A program made the position numbers and the translations under genes. Below the pieces are notes generated by a model. That model did not search any database. It saw only the letters and a program-made list of their open reading frames with translations, and was not told where the DNA came from. Positions 1 through 8,670 of a stretch of DNA of 64,000 bases are shown here, in pieces. Source of the stretch: Planctomycetota bacterium (lineage in GTDB: Bacteria > Planctomycetota > Phycisphaerae > UBA1845 > PWPN01); assembly GCA_029550525.1 (NCBI GenBank), contig JAKPHF010000077.1, positions 488,683 through 552,682 of the forward strand. Reading direction: 5' to 3'. Each line of letters begins with the position of its first letter. Position 1 is the stretch's first letter.

Positions 1-580
1 CGACGTCCAGGCCCACTTCCCGCTGCGTGATCACCGAATTGGCCTTGGGCTCGAACAGGTACTCGATGGGCTCTTCGATGGTGACGATGCGGCGGTGGCC
101 GAGCTGATTCAACTGTTCGACCAGGCCGGCCAGCGTGGTGGTCTTGCCGGCGCCGGTGACGCCCGTGATCAGCACAAGGCCATTGTGCAGGCTCACGATT
201 CGCCGCACGAGATCCTGTGGAATGCCCATCCACTCGAACGACGGAATCTGCGAGGGCACGTAACGCAGGCATGCCCCGATCGCCCCCTGGCTCACAAAGA
301 CGTTGACGCGAAAGCGCACGGGGGCGTCGTCGCGAGGCAGCGTTAGTGAAAAGTCGAAATCCTTGAGCGACGCCATTTTGTCCCGCAACTCGGTGGGTAC
401 GATGCTGGCTACCATGCGGGCGGTGGCTTCGCGGGTGAGATTCGTATCGGCGGCGGGGAACAGGTCGCCATGGATGCGCAGCATGGGGGCGTGCCCGACG
501 GCTAGGTGAAGGTCCGAGGCTTCCTTCGTCAGACCGGTTTCGATCAGCGACAGAAGTTCGGGATCGACTGTGGTGCTCAT
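1..580 (-). CDS. pilT: PilT/PilU-type pilus retraction ATPase (partial, C-terminus outside window)
   Basis: First 193 residues of a hexameric secretion-superfamily ATPase that powers retraction of type IV pili. The N-terminal domain is seen at residues 1-100 (ASDLHLAVGHAPMLRI near 21-36). A Walker A motif GVTGAGKTT lies at about 140-148, followed by the acidic TIEEPIEYLF segment at about 167-176 and the start of the catalytic core (ITQREVGLD). The ATG at 580 begins MSTTVDPELL. It lies 57 bases downstream of kdsA on the same strand, so the two may be co-transcribed. The family is clear; PilT rather than PilU or another paralogue cannot be decided from the N-terminal part. Confidence 0.87.
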   Translation of the reverse strand, partial: MSTTVDPELLSLIETGLTKEASDLHLAVGHAPMLRIHGDLFPAADTNLTREATARMVASIVPTELRDKMASLKDFDFSLTLPRDDAPVRFRVNVFVSQGAIGACLRYVPSQIPSFEWMGIPQDLVRRIVSLHNGLVLITGVTGAGKTTTLAGLVEQLNQLGHRRIVTIEEPIEYLFEPKANSVITQREVGLDV

Positions 581-636
581 ACTGGACTGATATGCGCGTC
601 ACTGCCCCTGGGTTGCGGCCACGGGCATTTTCGGGC

Positions 637-1479
637 TCAATCGGCGGCGTTGAGCGCCTCGTGGATGCGCAGGCAGCCTCGCAGCAGCTCGGCCAAGCGG
701 TCCAGCGGCCAGACGGTGTTGGCGTCGCTCTTGGCTTTATCGGGCCTGTCGTGCACCTCGAGGAACAGGGCGTGCGCGCCGGCGGCCACCGCGGCCCGGG
801 CGAGATAGGGGGCCATCTCCCGCTGTCCGCCGGTCACTTCGCCGCCCTGGCCCGGCAACTGACAGGAATGCGTCGCGTCAAAAATGACCGGAGCCAGACG
901 CGACATGAGCGGGATGGCAGTCATGTCGTTGACCAGTCGCCCGTAACCGAAGAACGTGCCGCGCTCGGTCAGCAAAATCTGCTCGTTGCCCGTCTCGCGA
1001 ATCTTGTCCACCACCAGTCGCATCTCGTGGGGCGACATGAACTGACCCTTCTTGACGTTCACCGGCCGGTGCGTCTGGGCGGCAGCGGTGACCAGGTCGG
1101 TCTGGCGGCAGAGGAAGGCGGGAATCTGGATCATGTCCAGAACCTTGGCCGCCGCCTCGGCATGGCCCGGGTCGTGGATGTCGGAGACCACCGGCACGCC
1201 GAGTGACATATGTACGTCAGAAAGAATGGCCAGGCCGGCGTCGATACCCGGGCCGCGGAAGCTGCGGACGCTCGACCGGTTGGCCTTGTCGTAGCTGGCC
1301 TTGAAGATGAGCGGGACCTCCAGTTCGTCGGCGACGCCCTGGATCTGCTCGGCCAACCGCAGCGTGTGATCGCGCGATTCGATGACGCAGGGGCCGGCGA
1401 TGAGGGCGAGGCGGCATCCCGGCCCGATCTGAACCTTACCGACGGAAACCGGCGATGTGGCAGTGGTCTGCTGTGGCAT
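637..1479 (-). CDS. kdsA: 3-deoxy-8-phosphooctulonate (KDO-8-P) synthase
   Basis: Condenses arabinose 5-phosphate with phosphoenolpyruvate to make KDO-8-phosphate for lipopolysaccharide, in the cytoplasm. The 280-residue product is close to the usual length of about 280. Family signatures visible are LIAGPCVIES near the N-terminus, FKASYDKANRSS, PVVSDIHDP, QIPAFLCRQTDLV, NVKKGQFMSP and LTERGTFFGYGRLVNDM. I take the ATG at 1479 (MPQQTT); an ATG three codons upstream (1488) is equally possible, while the open frame further upstream has no family similarity. Presence of kdsA argues for a Gram-negative envelope with KDO-containing LPS. Confidence 0.95.
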   Translation of the reverse strand: MPQQTTATSPVSVGKVQIGPGCRLALIAGPCVIESRDHTLRLAEQIQGVADELEVPLIFKASYDKANRSSVRSFRGPGIDAGLAILSDVHMSLGVPVVSDIHDPGHAEAAAKVLDMIQIPAFLCRQTDLVTAAAQTHRPVNVKKGQFMSPHEMRLVVDKIRETGNEQILLTERGTFFGYGRLVNDMTAIPLMSRLAPVIFDATHSCQLPGQGGEVTGGQREMAPYLARAAVAAGAHALFLEVHDRPDKAKSDANTVWPLDRLAELLRGCLRIHEALNAAD

Positions 1480-1613
1480 GCCGGCCATTGTAGCGGAGCC
1501 GGCGCGTCCGGCAACTGGGCGGGGCCCCGTCCTCGCGCGGTCGCATGCGGGACAGCGGCGGTTGTGGTATGGTGAAGGCGGGAAGGCCGCGGGAGAGTTC
1601 GGGAGTCGTGCGG

Positions 1614-2567
1614 ATGCCGGCGAGCATGCCGATGGACGATGATCTCGCCTGTCAGCGGTTCTATGATGCTCGCTACGCCAGCGGGTACATGGAGGAATGG
1701 CCTGCGCGCCGGGTGGCACGCGTTCGCGAAATCATCGCGGACCTGGGGTTGCCGGCGAAGGGCACGGCGGTGGATTTCGGTTGCGGAAACGGTGTGTTCG
1801 CCGCCGTACTGCGCGACAGTCTGCCGGGCTGGCGCATCGTCGGGCTGGACGTGAGCCGGATCGCGATTGCCAACGCTCGTCGGACGGTGCTGGGGTGCGA
1901 GTTCCATCATCTCGACGAGAGCGACACGCGAACGCCCGGCGAGTCGCGGGGCGATTGGGTCGGCGAAGCAGACCTGTTGTTCACGCACCACGTTCTCGAA
2001 CACGTGCGCGATCTCGACCGCTGCTGGACGCGCATGGCCGGGCTGATGAAACCGCGCTCGTGGATGTTGCACGTCCTGCCCTGCGGGAATCCGGGCAGCT
2101 TCGAGCATCGGTTGTGTAGTCTGCGAGCCGACGGCATCGACGCGCAAGCGGGCGGGCGATTCTTCTATGAGGATCCGGCGCATCTGCGGCGGCTGCAGAC
2201 CGGCGACATGGTTCGGTGGGCCGGCCGCTTCGGCTATCGCGTGGCCCGCGCGTATTACGGGCATCATCAGGTCGAGGCGGTCGATTGGCTCAGCGGCAAC
2301 GGCGTGCGGTTCGTGCTGGACCTGTGCGATCCGACAAAGGCGGTCGATGCGAAGGCGGCTCGCGAGCTGACAAAGATTCGTCGCCGGCTGCTGTGGATGG
2401 CGCTGGTCAAGCGACTGGCTCGGGACCGGCGGATGTGGATGCAGCCGTTAGCGGTCCCCGCGAAGTGGATGACGAATCGATGGGCTCAGGCCGCCAATCG
2501 CGAGTGGCAGCAGATGCGCGACGATCCCGCCGGCAGCGAGATGTACCTCGCGTTTCGTCGGGACTGA
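1614..2567 (+). CDS. Class I SAM-dependent methyltransferase
   Basis: A 317-residue putative methyltransferase of the Methyltransf_11/UbiE-like fold. The SAM-binding glycine motif VDFGCGNGVFA is near residue 55, followed by the acidic strand VGLDVSRIAIANAR and a post-II motif ADLLFTHHVLEHV. The ATG at 1614 has GGGAG eight bases upstream; another ATG lies at 1626. It is divergent from kdsA with a gap of 134 bases. The C-terminal third is rich in Arg and Trp and has no recognised domain. The substrate is unknown; similar enzymes often modify sugars, quinones or lipids. Confidence 0.75.
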   Translation: MPASMPMDDDLACQRFYDARYASGYMEEWPARRVARVREIIADLGLPAKGTAVDFGCGNGVFAAVLRDSLPGWRIVGLDVSRIAIANARRTVLGCEFHHLDESDTRTPGESRGDWVGEADLLFTHHVLEHVRDLDRCWTRMAGLMKPRSWMLHVLPCGNPGSFEHRLCSLRADGIDAQAGGRFFYEDPAHLRRLQTGDMVRWAGRFGYRVARAYYGHHQVEAVDWLSGNGVRFVLDLCDPTKAVDAKAARELTKIRRRLLWMALVKRLARDRRMWMQPLAVPAKWMTNRWAQAANREWQQMRDDPAGSEMYLAFRRD

Positions 2568-2633
2568 GGCCTGAGAGTTGAGACCTCAGACCTGAGTCTG
2601 GAGTCTTGAGTTTTGAGGGGAGAAACATGAAGA

Positions 2634-2652
2634 GGCGGGCAAGATGCCCGCC
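2634..2652. repeat. Short GC palindrome, GGCGGGC-N5-GCCCGCC
   Basis: Perfect inverted repeat with a five-base centre (AAGAT), lying between the methyltransferase and the convergent creatininase-like gene. Related palindromes occur at 19686-19702 and, less perfectly, near 25740, 42942, 44412, 44518, 47838, 58645 and 61947. No U-tract follows, so it is treated as a dispersed repeat rather than a terminator. Just upstream (2566-2620) is a low-complexity tract built on CTGAG/TTGAG words that recurs near 21957-22000. Confidence 0.6.
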
Positions 2653-2686
2653 CCCCGGAAACGGCACCGATACGTTGGTTCGTGCT

Positions 2687-4345
2687 TCACGGTTGCCAGA
2701 GCTTCAATGTCACCGGGCCGGTCATGCGCGGCGGGGCCACGCGATAGAAGAAGTAGTCCAGACCCGCTTGCGGCTTATGCGCGACGGTGATGCGCAGGCG
2801 GTTGACGCCGGGACGAAGCTGCCCGGTCACGACGAAGCGGAAGGGCGGCCAGTGGTCGGTCATGACCGGCCCGTCGTTGAGCGTCACCTCGCAATGGTTC
2901 TGCACGTTGCCCAAGTCGAGCAGGGCGGCGCCGGCACAATCTTCGGCACTGCAGGTCAGTTCGTACTCGTACGTACGCTTATCGCCCGGGCCGTAGACGT
3001 CTTCGGTCAGATCGAACAACGTGTCGCGCCCGCTGACCAGCCAGGGCGACTTCAGTTCCAACACGCGGGCATTGTGCGCGGGGATCATGCGCGCTACGGC
3101 ATCGAGCACCGCATCGGGAACTTGCCCGCTCGCATCGGCAACCACTACGACCGATTGATCGTCCGGAGCCCGAATGGCGGCGATCCTTTCGCGCACTGCC
3201 GGTGACAGTGACGCCGGCGCCACCAGCGTGATGACGCGGAAATCCATGTCAGCCAGATCGGCGACGATTTCGGAGAGCACGGCGGCATACGCATCGGGAC
3301 TCATGCCGACGGTTTCTTTCGCGGCTGCCGGTGCATAGCTGATGGGCGGGAATACCATGCCGCCAGTCCGACGCGCCCACTCCATCGACAGACGCGTCGT
3401 TGCGGCGATCGTCTCATCGGCCGGCGTTACCGGCACGTACACGACGGGCGCTTGCTCGAAGCGGTGCATCCATTGTTGTGGCAGCAGGTGATCGTAACGC
3501 ACTTCGGGTGAGAGCGGTTCATACTTCGGCCAGGCGATCGGTCCGCGAATCCGGCCGTATTGCGCATCGCCCAGTGCTTCGCCGACCACGCGGGCCAGAC
3601 CGTCGATGACCGCCTCAGCGCCGCGGCGTCCGTAGAACTCGTTCGCCCAAACCCGCGGGTCGAGCTGGTAAATGCCGTAGAGCTCGGTGCGCTGGCGGAA
3701 TTCGTGGGCGGGCGGTATGACATCGCCTGCCGGACGTGTGGTCGCGGGCAGCGGCGGCAGCCGGTTCAAGTCCACCAGCCCGGGCCGCAGGAACATGAGC
3801 ACCGACGTTTCCCAGGCTCCGGCGTGATCGCCGGCCGGCATGCCCTCAACGACCAGATTCTCCGAGAGCGTGATGACCTTCATGCCGCCGCGCTGGTTGA
3901 ACTTCTCGGCCACCTCGGGCACGACGCCCGGATAATGGCCCGAGAGGTAGACCGCCACCTTGAAGCCCATCGCTTCGATGTCGGTGAGGATCTGCTCGGC
4001 GGCGGCGTCATAGTTCGCCTTGTCGATGGTCACCGTGCCGCGCGGATACTTCGCCGGGTCGAACGGAGTGGAAGCATCGGCGCCCATCCAGACCGTGGGG
4101 AAGCACACGCCGCCCAGCGTCCGAGCCGCCACCTGGGCCAGCGTCTCGGCTTTGAGGGCATCCAGGCCGCACGCCGACTGCTCACCGTGCCACTCGTTGA
4201 TGCCTGCCGGGATGAACGCCACCGGATGTTTGCGGATCGCCTCCCGCCGCTCGGCTGCGGTCATGCGCTCGTATTGCGAGGAACCACCGGCCAGCGCCGC
4301 CGTCGCGGTCAGGCTGATGGCAACGAGAATCAATCCCTTGGACAT
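2687..4345 (-). CDS. Exported creatininase-family protein
   Basis: A 552-residue protein with a cleavable-looking signal peptide (MSKGLILVAISLTATAALA). An N-terminal half resembles the creatininase/creatinine amidohydrolase family: PAGINEWHG near residue 45 matches the family's P.GS.EQHG element and YLSGHYPG near 125 matches NGHGGN. The C-terminal half has a second, weaker creatininase-like stretch and a beta-rich tail (FRFVVTGQLRPGVNRLRI) like a jelly-roll. Several metal-ligand positions of true creatininases look substituted, so the enzymatic activity is uncertain. The start at 4345 is fixed by GGAGG five bases upstream. The open frame extends another 59 codons upstream but without a ribosome site. 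Confidence 0.7.
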   Translation of the reverse strand: MSKGLILVAISLTATAALAGGSSQYERMTAAERREAIRKHPVAFIPAGINEWHGEQSACGLDALKAETLAQVAARTLGGVCFPTVWMGADASTPFDPAKYPRGTVTIDKANYDAAAEQILTDIEAMGFKVAVYLSGHYPGVVPEVAEKFNQRGGMKVITLSENLVVEGMPAGDHAGAWETSVLMFLRPGLVDLNRLPPLPATTRPAGDVIPPAHEFRQRTELYGIYQLDPRVWANEFYGRRGAEAVIDGLARVVGEALGDAQYGRIRGPIAWPKYEPLSPEVRYDHLLPQQWMHRFEQAPVVYVPVTPADETIAATTRLSMEWARRTGGMVFPPISYAPAAAKETVGMSPDAYAAVLSEIVADLADMDFRVITLVAPASLSPAVRERIAAIRAPDDQSVVVVADASGQVPDAVLDAVARMIPAHNARVLELKSPWLVSGRDTLFDLTEDVYGPGDKRTYEYELTCSAEDCAGAALLDLGNVQNHCEVTLNDGPVMTDHWPPFRFVVTGQLRPGVNRLRITVAHKPQAGLDYFFYRVAPPRMTGPVTLKLWQP

Positions 4346-4706
4346 AACGCCTCCAAATGATTTCGAGAAGTTCAGCGCAACACGATACCGATTGGGAGAA
4401 ATCTTGTCGATCACCACGCGAGCGCGCCATCGGGCATCTCTCCAGTGGACTTTGCTCGACCGATGCATGTGCCGAATCAGGATGGGCGCACGGAATTGAG
4501 CAAGTCGGCTGAGGGAATGCAATTCAGCTTTTCACTGCCATCCTGTGTCTGATCCGGGGCTCGGCAGCTCTTTCATTTTGCCCTCATGCCCGCACGCCGG
4601 ATCGGGTCGCTGAACGTTTTTGAGCGTTCCCATCCCTACGCTCCTTTCGTCCTCGGCCGGCTTAGTACTGGCGGTCGTCTCGGAGTCTGCAGAAGGGAGC
4701 CCAATC
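4346..4706. other. Divergent intergenic region, nothing recognised
   Basis: 361 bases between two divergently transcribed exported-protein genes. It must hold both promoters, but I could not pick a convincing -35/-10 pair or operator. No RNA gene or repeat family member was seen. Confidence 0.5.
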
Positions 4707-5657
4707 ATGTACCGACTCTGCAAAGTCCTGGCGGTGCTCGTCGTCTGTTCGAGCGCCGCCGCCCAAGAGGATCGTCCGGATGTCGCTCCCACACGCGAGG
4801 AACGCGAGGCCGCAGCAGGCCTGCAGCAGACGCTGCGCGCTTATCAGCAAGCGTTCAATGCCGCGGACGCACAAGCGGTGGCGGACTTCTGGGCACCGCA
4901 CGGCGTCTACGTGGACCGAGTCACCGGCCAGCGCACCACCGGACGGCAGGCTATCCGGGAGGAGATGGTGGAACTGTTTCGGGCTCATCCCGAGCGGCGC
5001 CTGATGATCCGGCTGGAACGGATTCGCATGATCCATCCGGACGTCGTTCGCGCCGAAGGCTCGACCGAGCTTCTTACACAGGGAACGGTTCACGCCGGCG
5101 GTTTCACCGCCCTGTTCGTGCGGCACGACGGGCGATGGTACATCGATCACGCGGAGGAGCACGACCTGCAGCCGTCTCGCCACGCGCGGACGACCCTGCG
5201 CGAGCTCGACTGGATGGTCGGACGATGGGTGGACCAGTTGGACGATGCTCGTGTGGAGAGCGACGTGCGCTGGGCGCCGGGCGAGTCGTTCCTCATCCGT
5301 TCGTACACCATCGAGACGGGCGAGACGACCGATCGCGGGACGCAGATCATCGGCTGGGATCCCGTGCGACGGCAGATTCGCTCGTGGACGTTCGATGCCG
5401 ACGGGGCCTTCGGGGAGGGGTTGTGGTCGCGCAGCGGACAGGAATGGCTGGTTCGCATGACGTTCACGACTCGTGCGGGCGACGTCGTGTCGGGCACGCA
5501 GGTCATCACGCCCATGGGCGACCGGGCTAAGGTTCAGACGATCGGACTGGAGATGAACGGCGAGCCGCAACCTTCGCGGGAGCCGGTCTTCATGGTTTGC
5601 GTAACGGATCGGCCGACCACGCGGCCTGCGGAGCATCTCCAGGGGGTTCAGCGATGA
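4707..5657 (+). CDS. Exported SnoaL/NTF2-like protein with C-terminal beta domain
   Basis: A 316-residue protein with a short signal peptide (MYRLCKVLAVLVVCSSAAAQ). Residues about 30-150 match the SgcJ/EcaC-type NTF2-like fold: AYQQAFNAADAQAVADFW, then GVYVDRVTG, GRQAIREEM and FVRHDGRWYIDHAEE. Residues about 155-316 form a separate beta-rich module beginning LDWMVGRWVDQ, which resembles DUF1579-like or lipocalin-like barrels. The start has AGGGAG about eight bases upstream. The stop overlaps the next start as ATGA, so the two genes are probably translationally coupled. The function is unknown; the fold binds small ligands or acts as an enzyme in other families. Confidence 0.75.
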   Translation: MYRLCKVLAVLVVCSSAAAQEDRPDVAPTREEREAAAGLQQTLRAYQQAFNAADAQAVADFWAPHGVYVDRVTGQRTTGRQAIREEMVELFRAHPERRLMIRLERIRMIHPDVVRAEGSTELLTQGTVHAGGFTALFVRHDGRWYIDHAEEHDLQPSRHARTTLRELDWMVGRWVDQLDDARVESDVRWAPGESFLIRSYTIETGETTDRGTQIIGWDPVRRQIRSWTFDADGAFGEGLWSRSGQEWLVRMTFTTRAGDVVSGTQVITPMGDRAKVQTIGLEMNGEPQPSREPVFMVCVTDRPTTRPAEHLQGVQR

Positions 5658-7357
5658 AATCCAAAGCACTGGTCAGCGCGGTCGTCTGCTTGATCGTTTT
5701 CGCCGCGCCCGCACTGGCGATCCGAGGCGGCGGGGGGCGGATGGGCGGTGGCCGCGGCGGCTTCGAGGGGGGCGGTTTTGGTGGTGGCGGATGGGGCGGC
5801 GGTGGAGCGAGATGGTCGGGCGGAATGGGCCGGTCGAATGAGGGAGCAGGTTGGTCGGCTCCTCACGCGAACAGTTCGCCACGGCTGTCCATGGGTTCGG
5901 GAATGTCGGCGCGTCCACAGGCTGGCGGAGCAGCGCGCCTTGGTTCGGGGTACTCCGGAGCGTCGTCCGAGGCTTGGCGTTCGGCGGGAGCATTCGGTGG
6001 GAGCAGCCTGGCGTCGAGCGGCCAACGGACTGGGGCAAGCGGCAGATTCGGCGGATCGCTCAACTCCAGCGTTCCGTCCATGGGGGCGTACGGTCGCGGC
6101 GGGGCGGACACGGAGTTCGATCGGTCGGGCAGACTCGCCGGTGAGGGATCGCTCGCTCGGCCGATTGGCGATCGTGCTTCACCGACGCAGGTGGGCGACT
6201 TCCTGGGTCTGAGTCAGCCGCTTCAGTCCGGCCGAGGTTTCACTGGTCTCGCCGAGGGGCGGCCCGGTACGGGCGATCTCGGGCGAGCGGCAGGGCGGGA
6301 ACCCTGGCAGTCCGGCGACTTTGCTCGGCCGGGACAACCGGGGACCTTCCGTCCGGGGCAGCCTGGGGAGGCGACCTGGCCGGGCAAGGGAGGCTCCGGC
6401 ACCGAGCGATTCCCCAATCTGCGACTGAACAACGCCATCAACCAGCGACCCGGCTGGGCAAATCTCGATCCGGCGCGGGCGAACTCGATCCAGAACAACT
6501 GGAGAAGCGCCGTCGTCAACCAACCGAACATGAATCGGTGGCAAAACATCCACCCCGAGCAGATCCAGCAGTACAACCGCTGGGGTAACAACGTTCGGCG
6601 AAACTGGGACGTGAATGTCAACAACTTCGACTGGCACGGCAACGTGTTCGGTCCCGACTGGTGGAACCATCACTACTATCCCGCGGGCGGCTGGAATTAT
6701 TGGAACAATGTCAACCGGTACAACTACGCCTACTGGTGGGGAGGAACGACGTGGCCGGTGATGACCGGCTGGTTCGCCTGGCCTCCGACCGAGGTCATGA
6801 CGCAGCCGGTGTACTACGACTACGGCCCGGGCGGCAACGTGACGTACCGCAACAACACCGTTTACGTGAACGAACAGCCGGTCGGCACGAGCCAGGAATT
6901 CGCCCAGACCGCGGCCGCCCTGGCCACCGTGCCACCACCTGCCGACCCGCAGCAAGCGGCCCAGACCGAATGGATGCCGCTGGGGACGTTCGCGTTATCC
7001 ACGGATTCGAGAGAGACGACACCGTCGCGGCTGATCCAATTGGCCGTCAATCGGGAGGGCATTATCAGCGGCACGCTTTACAACACGCAGACCGACCAGG
7101 CCCAGGCCGTCCAGGGGCAGGTGGACAAGCAGACGCAGCGGGTGGCCATGCGCCTGGGCGAAAGCCAGAATGTCGTGTTGGAAACCGGACTGTACAACCT
7201 GACGCAGCGCGAGGCGCCGGCGTTGATCCATTACGGGGCGGATAAGACTGAAAACTGCCTGCTGGTGCGGCTGGACGCACCCAAGACGGCCGGGGCACCG
7301 GCTGGGGCGGGCAACCCGGCCCGGTCCGCGGGTACACCGGCGGCGGCCAAGAGCTGA
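5654..7357 (+). CDS. Exported glycine-rich, Trp/Asn/Tyr-rich surface protein
   Basis: A 567-residue protein of unknown function. The signal peptide ends at AAPALA near residue 22. Residues about 23-200 are a Gly/Ser/Arg low-complexity region (GGGGRMGGGRGGFEGG and similar). Residues about 260-390 are rich in W, N, Y and Q (RWQNIHPEQIQQYNRW, NHHYYPAGGWNYWNN). A compact beta-rich C-terminal domain starts at about 440 (WMPLGTFALSTDS). It overlaps the previous gene by four bases (ATGA). The architecture resembles planctomycete proteins often labelled mu-protocadherin-like, a label that carries no functional information. It may be a cell-envelope or matrix protein. Confidence 0.75.
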   Translation: MKSKALVSAVVCLIVFAAPALAIRGGGGRMGGGRGGFEGGGFGGGGWGGGGARWSGGMGRSNEGAGWSAPHANSSPRLSMGSGMSARPQAGGAARLGSGYSGASSEAWRSAGAFGGSSLASSGQRTGASGRFGGSLNSSVPSMGAYGRGGADTEFDRSGRLAGEGSLARPIGDRASPTQVGDFLGLSQPLQSGRGFTGLAEGRPGTGDLGRAAGREPWQSGDFARPGQPGTFRPGQPGEATWPGKGGSGTERFPNLRLNNAINQRPGWANLDPARANSIQNNWRSAVVNQPNMNRWQNIHPEQIQQYNRWGNNVRRNWDVNVNNFDWHGNVFGPDWWNHHYYPAGGWNYWNNVNRYNYAYWWGGTTWPVMTGWFAWPPTEVMTQPVYYDYGPGGNVTYRNNTVYVNEQPVGTSQEFAQTAAALATVPPPADPQQAAQTEWMPLGTFALSTDSRETTPSRLIQLAVNREGIISGTLYNTQTDQAQAVQGQVDKQTQRVAMRLGESQNVVLETGLYNLTQREAPALIHYGADKTENCLLVRLDAPKTAGAPAGAGNPARSAGTPAAAKS

Positions 7358-7525
7358 GCCGCCCGAGACGCCACACTGGTTCCGCGGCATCACCGCCGGC
7401 GTGTGGAACGCCGTTCCCCGAGCGTATATACTGTCACGCTCTTTACCGCGACCGGGCGGGAAGTGACCCGACGAACCCCGGCCCCGCGTAAGAGGTTCAA
7501 GCCTGTTCGAAGGAGATATACAACA

Positions 7526-8557
7526 ATGGCTCTGGTTCCGATGCGAGTTCTCTTGGACCACGCTGCCGAGAACAACTACGGCGTGGCGGCATTCAACGTC
7601 AACAACATGGAGCAGATTCAGGCCATCATGGCGGCGGCCGAGAAGACCAACTCGCCGGTGATCGTCCAGGCCAGTCGCGGGGCTCGCGAGTACACGAACG
7701 ACAACTATCTGCGGCACCTGATGCTCGCCGCCGCCGAGTTGCATCCTCGCATTCCGATCGCCATGCACCAGGATCACGGCAACTCGCCGGCGACCTGCTT
7801 CAGCGCGATCATGCAGGGCTTCACCTCGGTCATGATGGACGGCTCGCTCATGGAGGACGGCAAGACGCCGGCCACCTATGAGTACAACGTTCGGGTGACC
7901 AAGCAGGTGGTGGACGTGGCTCACGCCATGGGCGTCACGGTGGAAGGCGAGCTGGGCTGCCTCGGCGGGATCGAGGACGGCCATGGTGCCGGCATGAGCA
8001 GCGAGGAAGCCCTCAAGCACCTGACCGACCCGGATCAGGCGGCCGACTTCGTGGCCCAGACGGGTGTGGATGCCCTGGCCGTCGCCATCGGCACCAGCCA
8101 CGGCGCCTACAAGTTCACCAAGAAGCCGACCGGCGACGTGCTGGTCATGAGCGTGATCGAGAAGATCCACAAGAAGCTGCCGAACTGCCATCTGGTCATG
8201 CACGGCTCATCGAGCGTGCCCAAGGAGCTGCTGGACATCATCAACGAGTACGGCGGCCAAATGAAGGAGACCTACGGCGTGCCGGTGGAAGAGATCCAGC
8301 GCGGAATCAAGCACGGCGTCCGCAAGATCAACGTGGACACCGACAACCGGCTGGCCATCACCGGGGCCATCCGCAAGGTCTTCGCCACCAAGCCCAGCGA
8401 GTTCGATCCTCGCAAGTATTTGGGCCCGGCCCGCGAAGCCATGCAGAAGGTGTGCGAAGAGCGCATGATCCAGTTCGGTCAGGCCGGCAACGCCGACAAG
8501 ATCAAGGTTCGCACCGCCTCGCAGATGGTGGACTTCTATCTGTCAGAGAAGAAGTAA
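7526..8557 (+). CDS. fbaA: Class II fructose-bisphosphate aldolase
   Basis: Zinc-dependent aldolase that splits fructose 1,6-bisphosphate into dihydroxyacetone phosphate and glyceraldehyde 3-phosphate (glycolysis/gluconeogenesis, cytoplasm). The 343-residue length fits class IIB. Visible motifs are YGVAAFNVNN at the N-terminus, IAMHQDHGNS with the Asp-His zinc site near residue 82, VEGELGCLGG, VAIGTSHGAYKF, LVMHGSSSVP and KINVDTDNR. Spacing from AAGGAG to ATG is good, so translation is probably strong. A single-gene unit is suggested by the intrinsic terminator 37 bases after the stop. Confidence 0.96.
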   Translation: MALVPMRVLLDHAAENNYGVAAFNVNNMEQIQAIMAAAEKTNSPVIVQASRGAREYTNDNYLRHLMLAAAELHPRIPIAMHQDHGNSPATCFSAIMQGFTSVMMDGSLMEDGKTPATYEYNVRVTKQVVDVAHAMGVTVEGELGCLGGIEDGHGAGMSSEEALKHLTDPDQAADFVAQTGVDALAVAIGTSHGAYKFTKKPTGDVLVMSVIEKIHKKLPNCHLVMHGSSSVPKELLDIINEYGGQMKETYGVPVEEIQRGIKHGVRKINVDTDNRLAITGAIRKVFATKPSEFDPRKYLGPAREAMQKVCEERMIQFGQAGNADKIKVRTASQMVDFYLSEKK

Positions 8558-8594
8558 CTTCCGCATCGGCACACCCAACCCGGACGGACGGCAA

Positions 8595-8626
8595 AGCCCA
8601 GGGATCCCCATCCCTGGGCTTTTTTG
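8595..8626 (+). terminator. Intrinsic terminator of fbaA
   Basis: Perfect 11-bp stem (AGCCCAGGGAT paired with ATCCCTGGGCT) with a CCCC loop, directly followed by TTTTTT. It lies between fbaA and the next gene on the same strand. Confidence 0.92.
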
Positions 8627-8670
8627 TACAATGATCGCTTTCACGGTCGGCCGTCGTCCGGGAGATCCGC

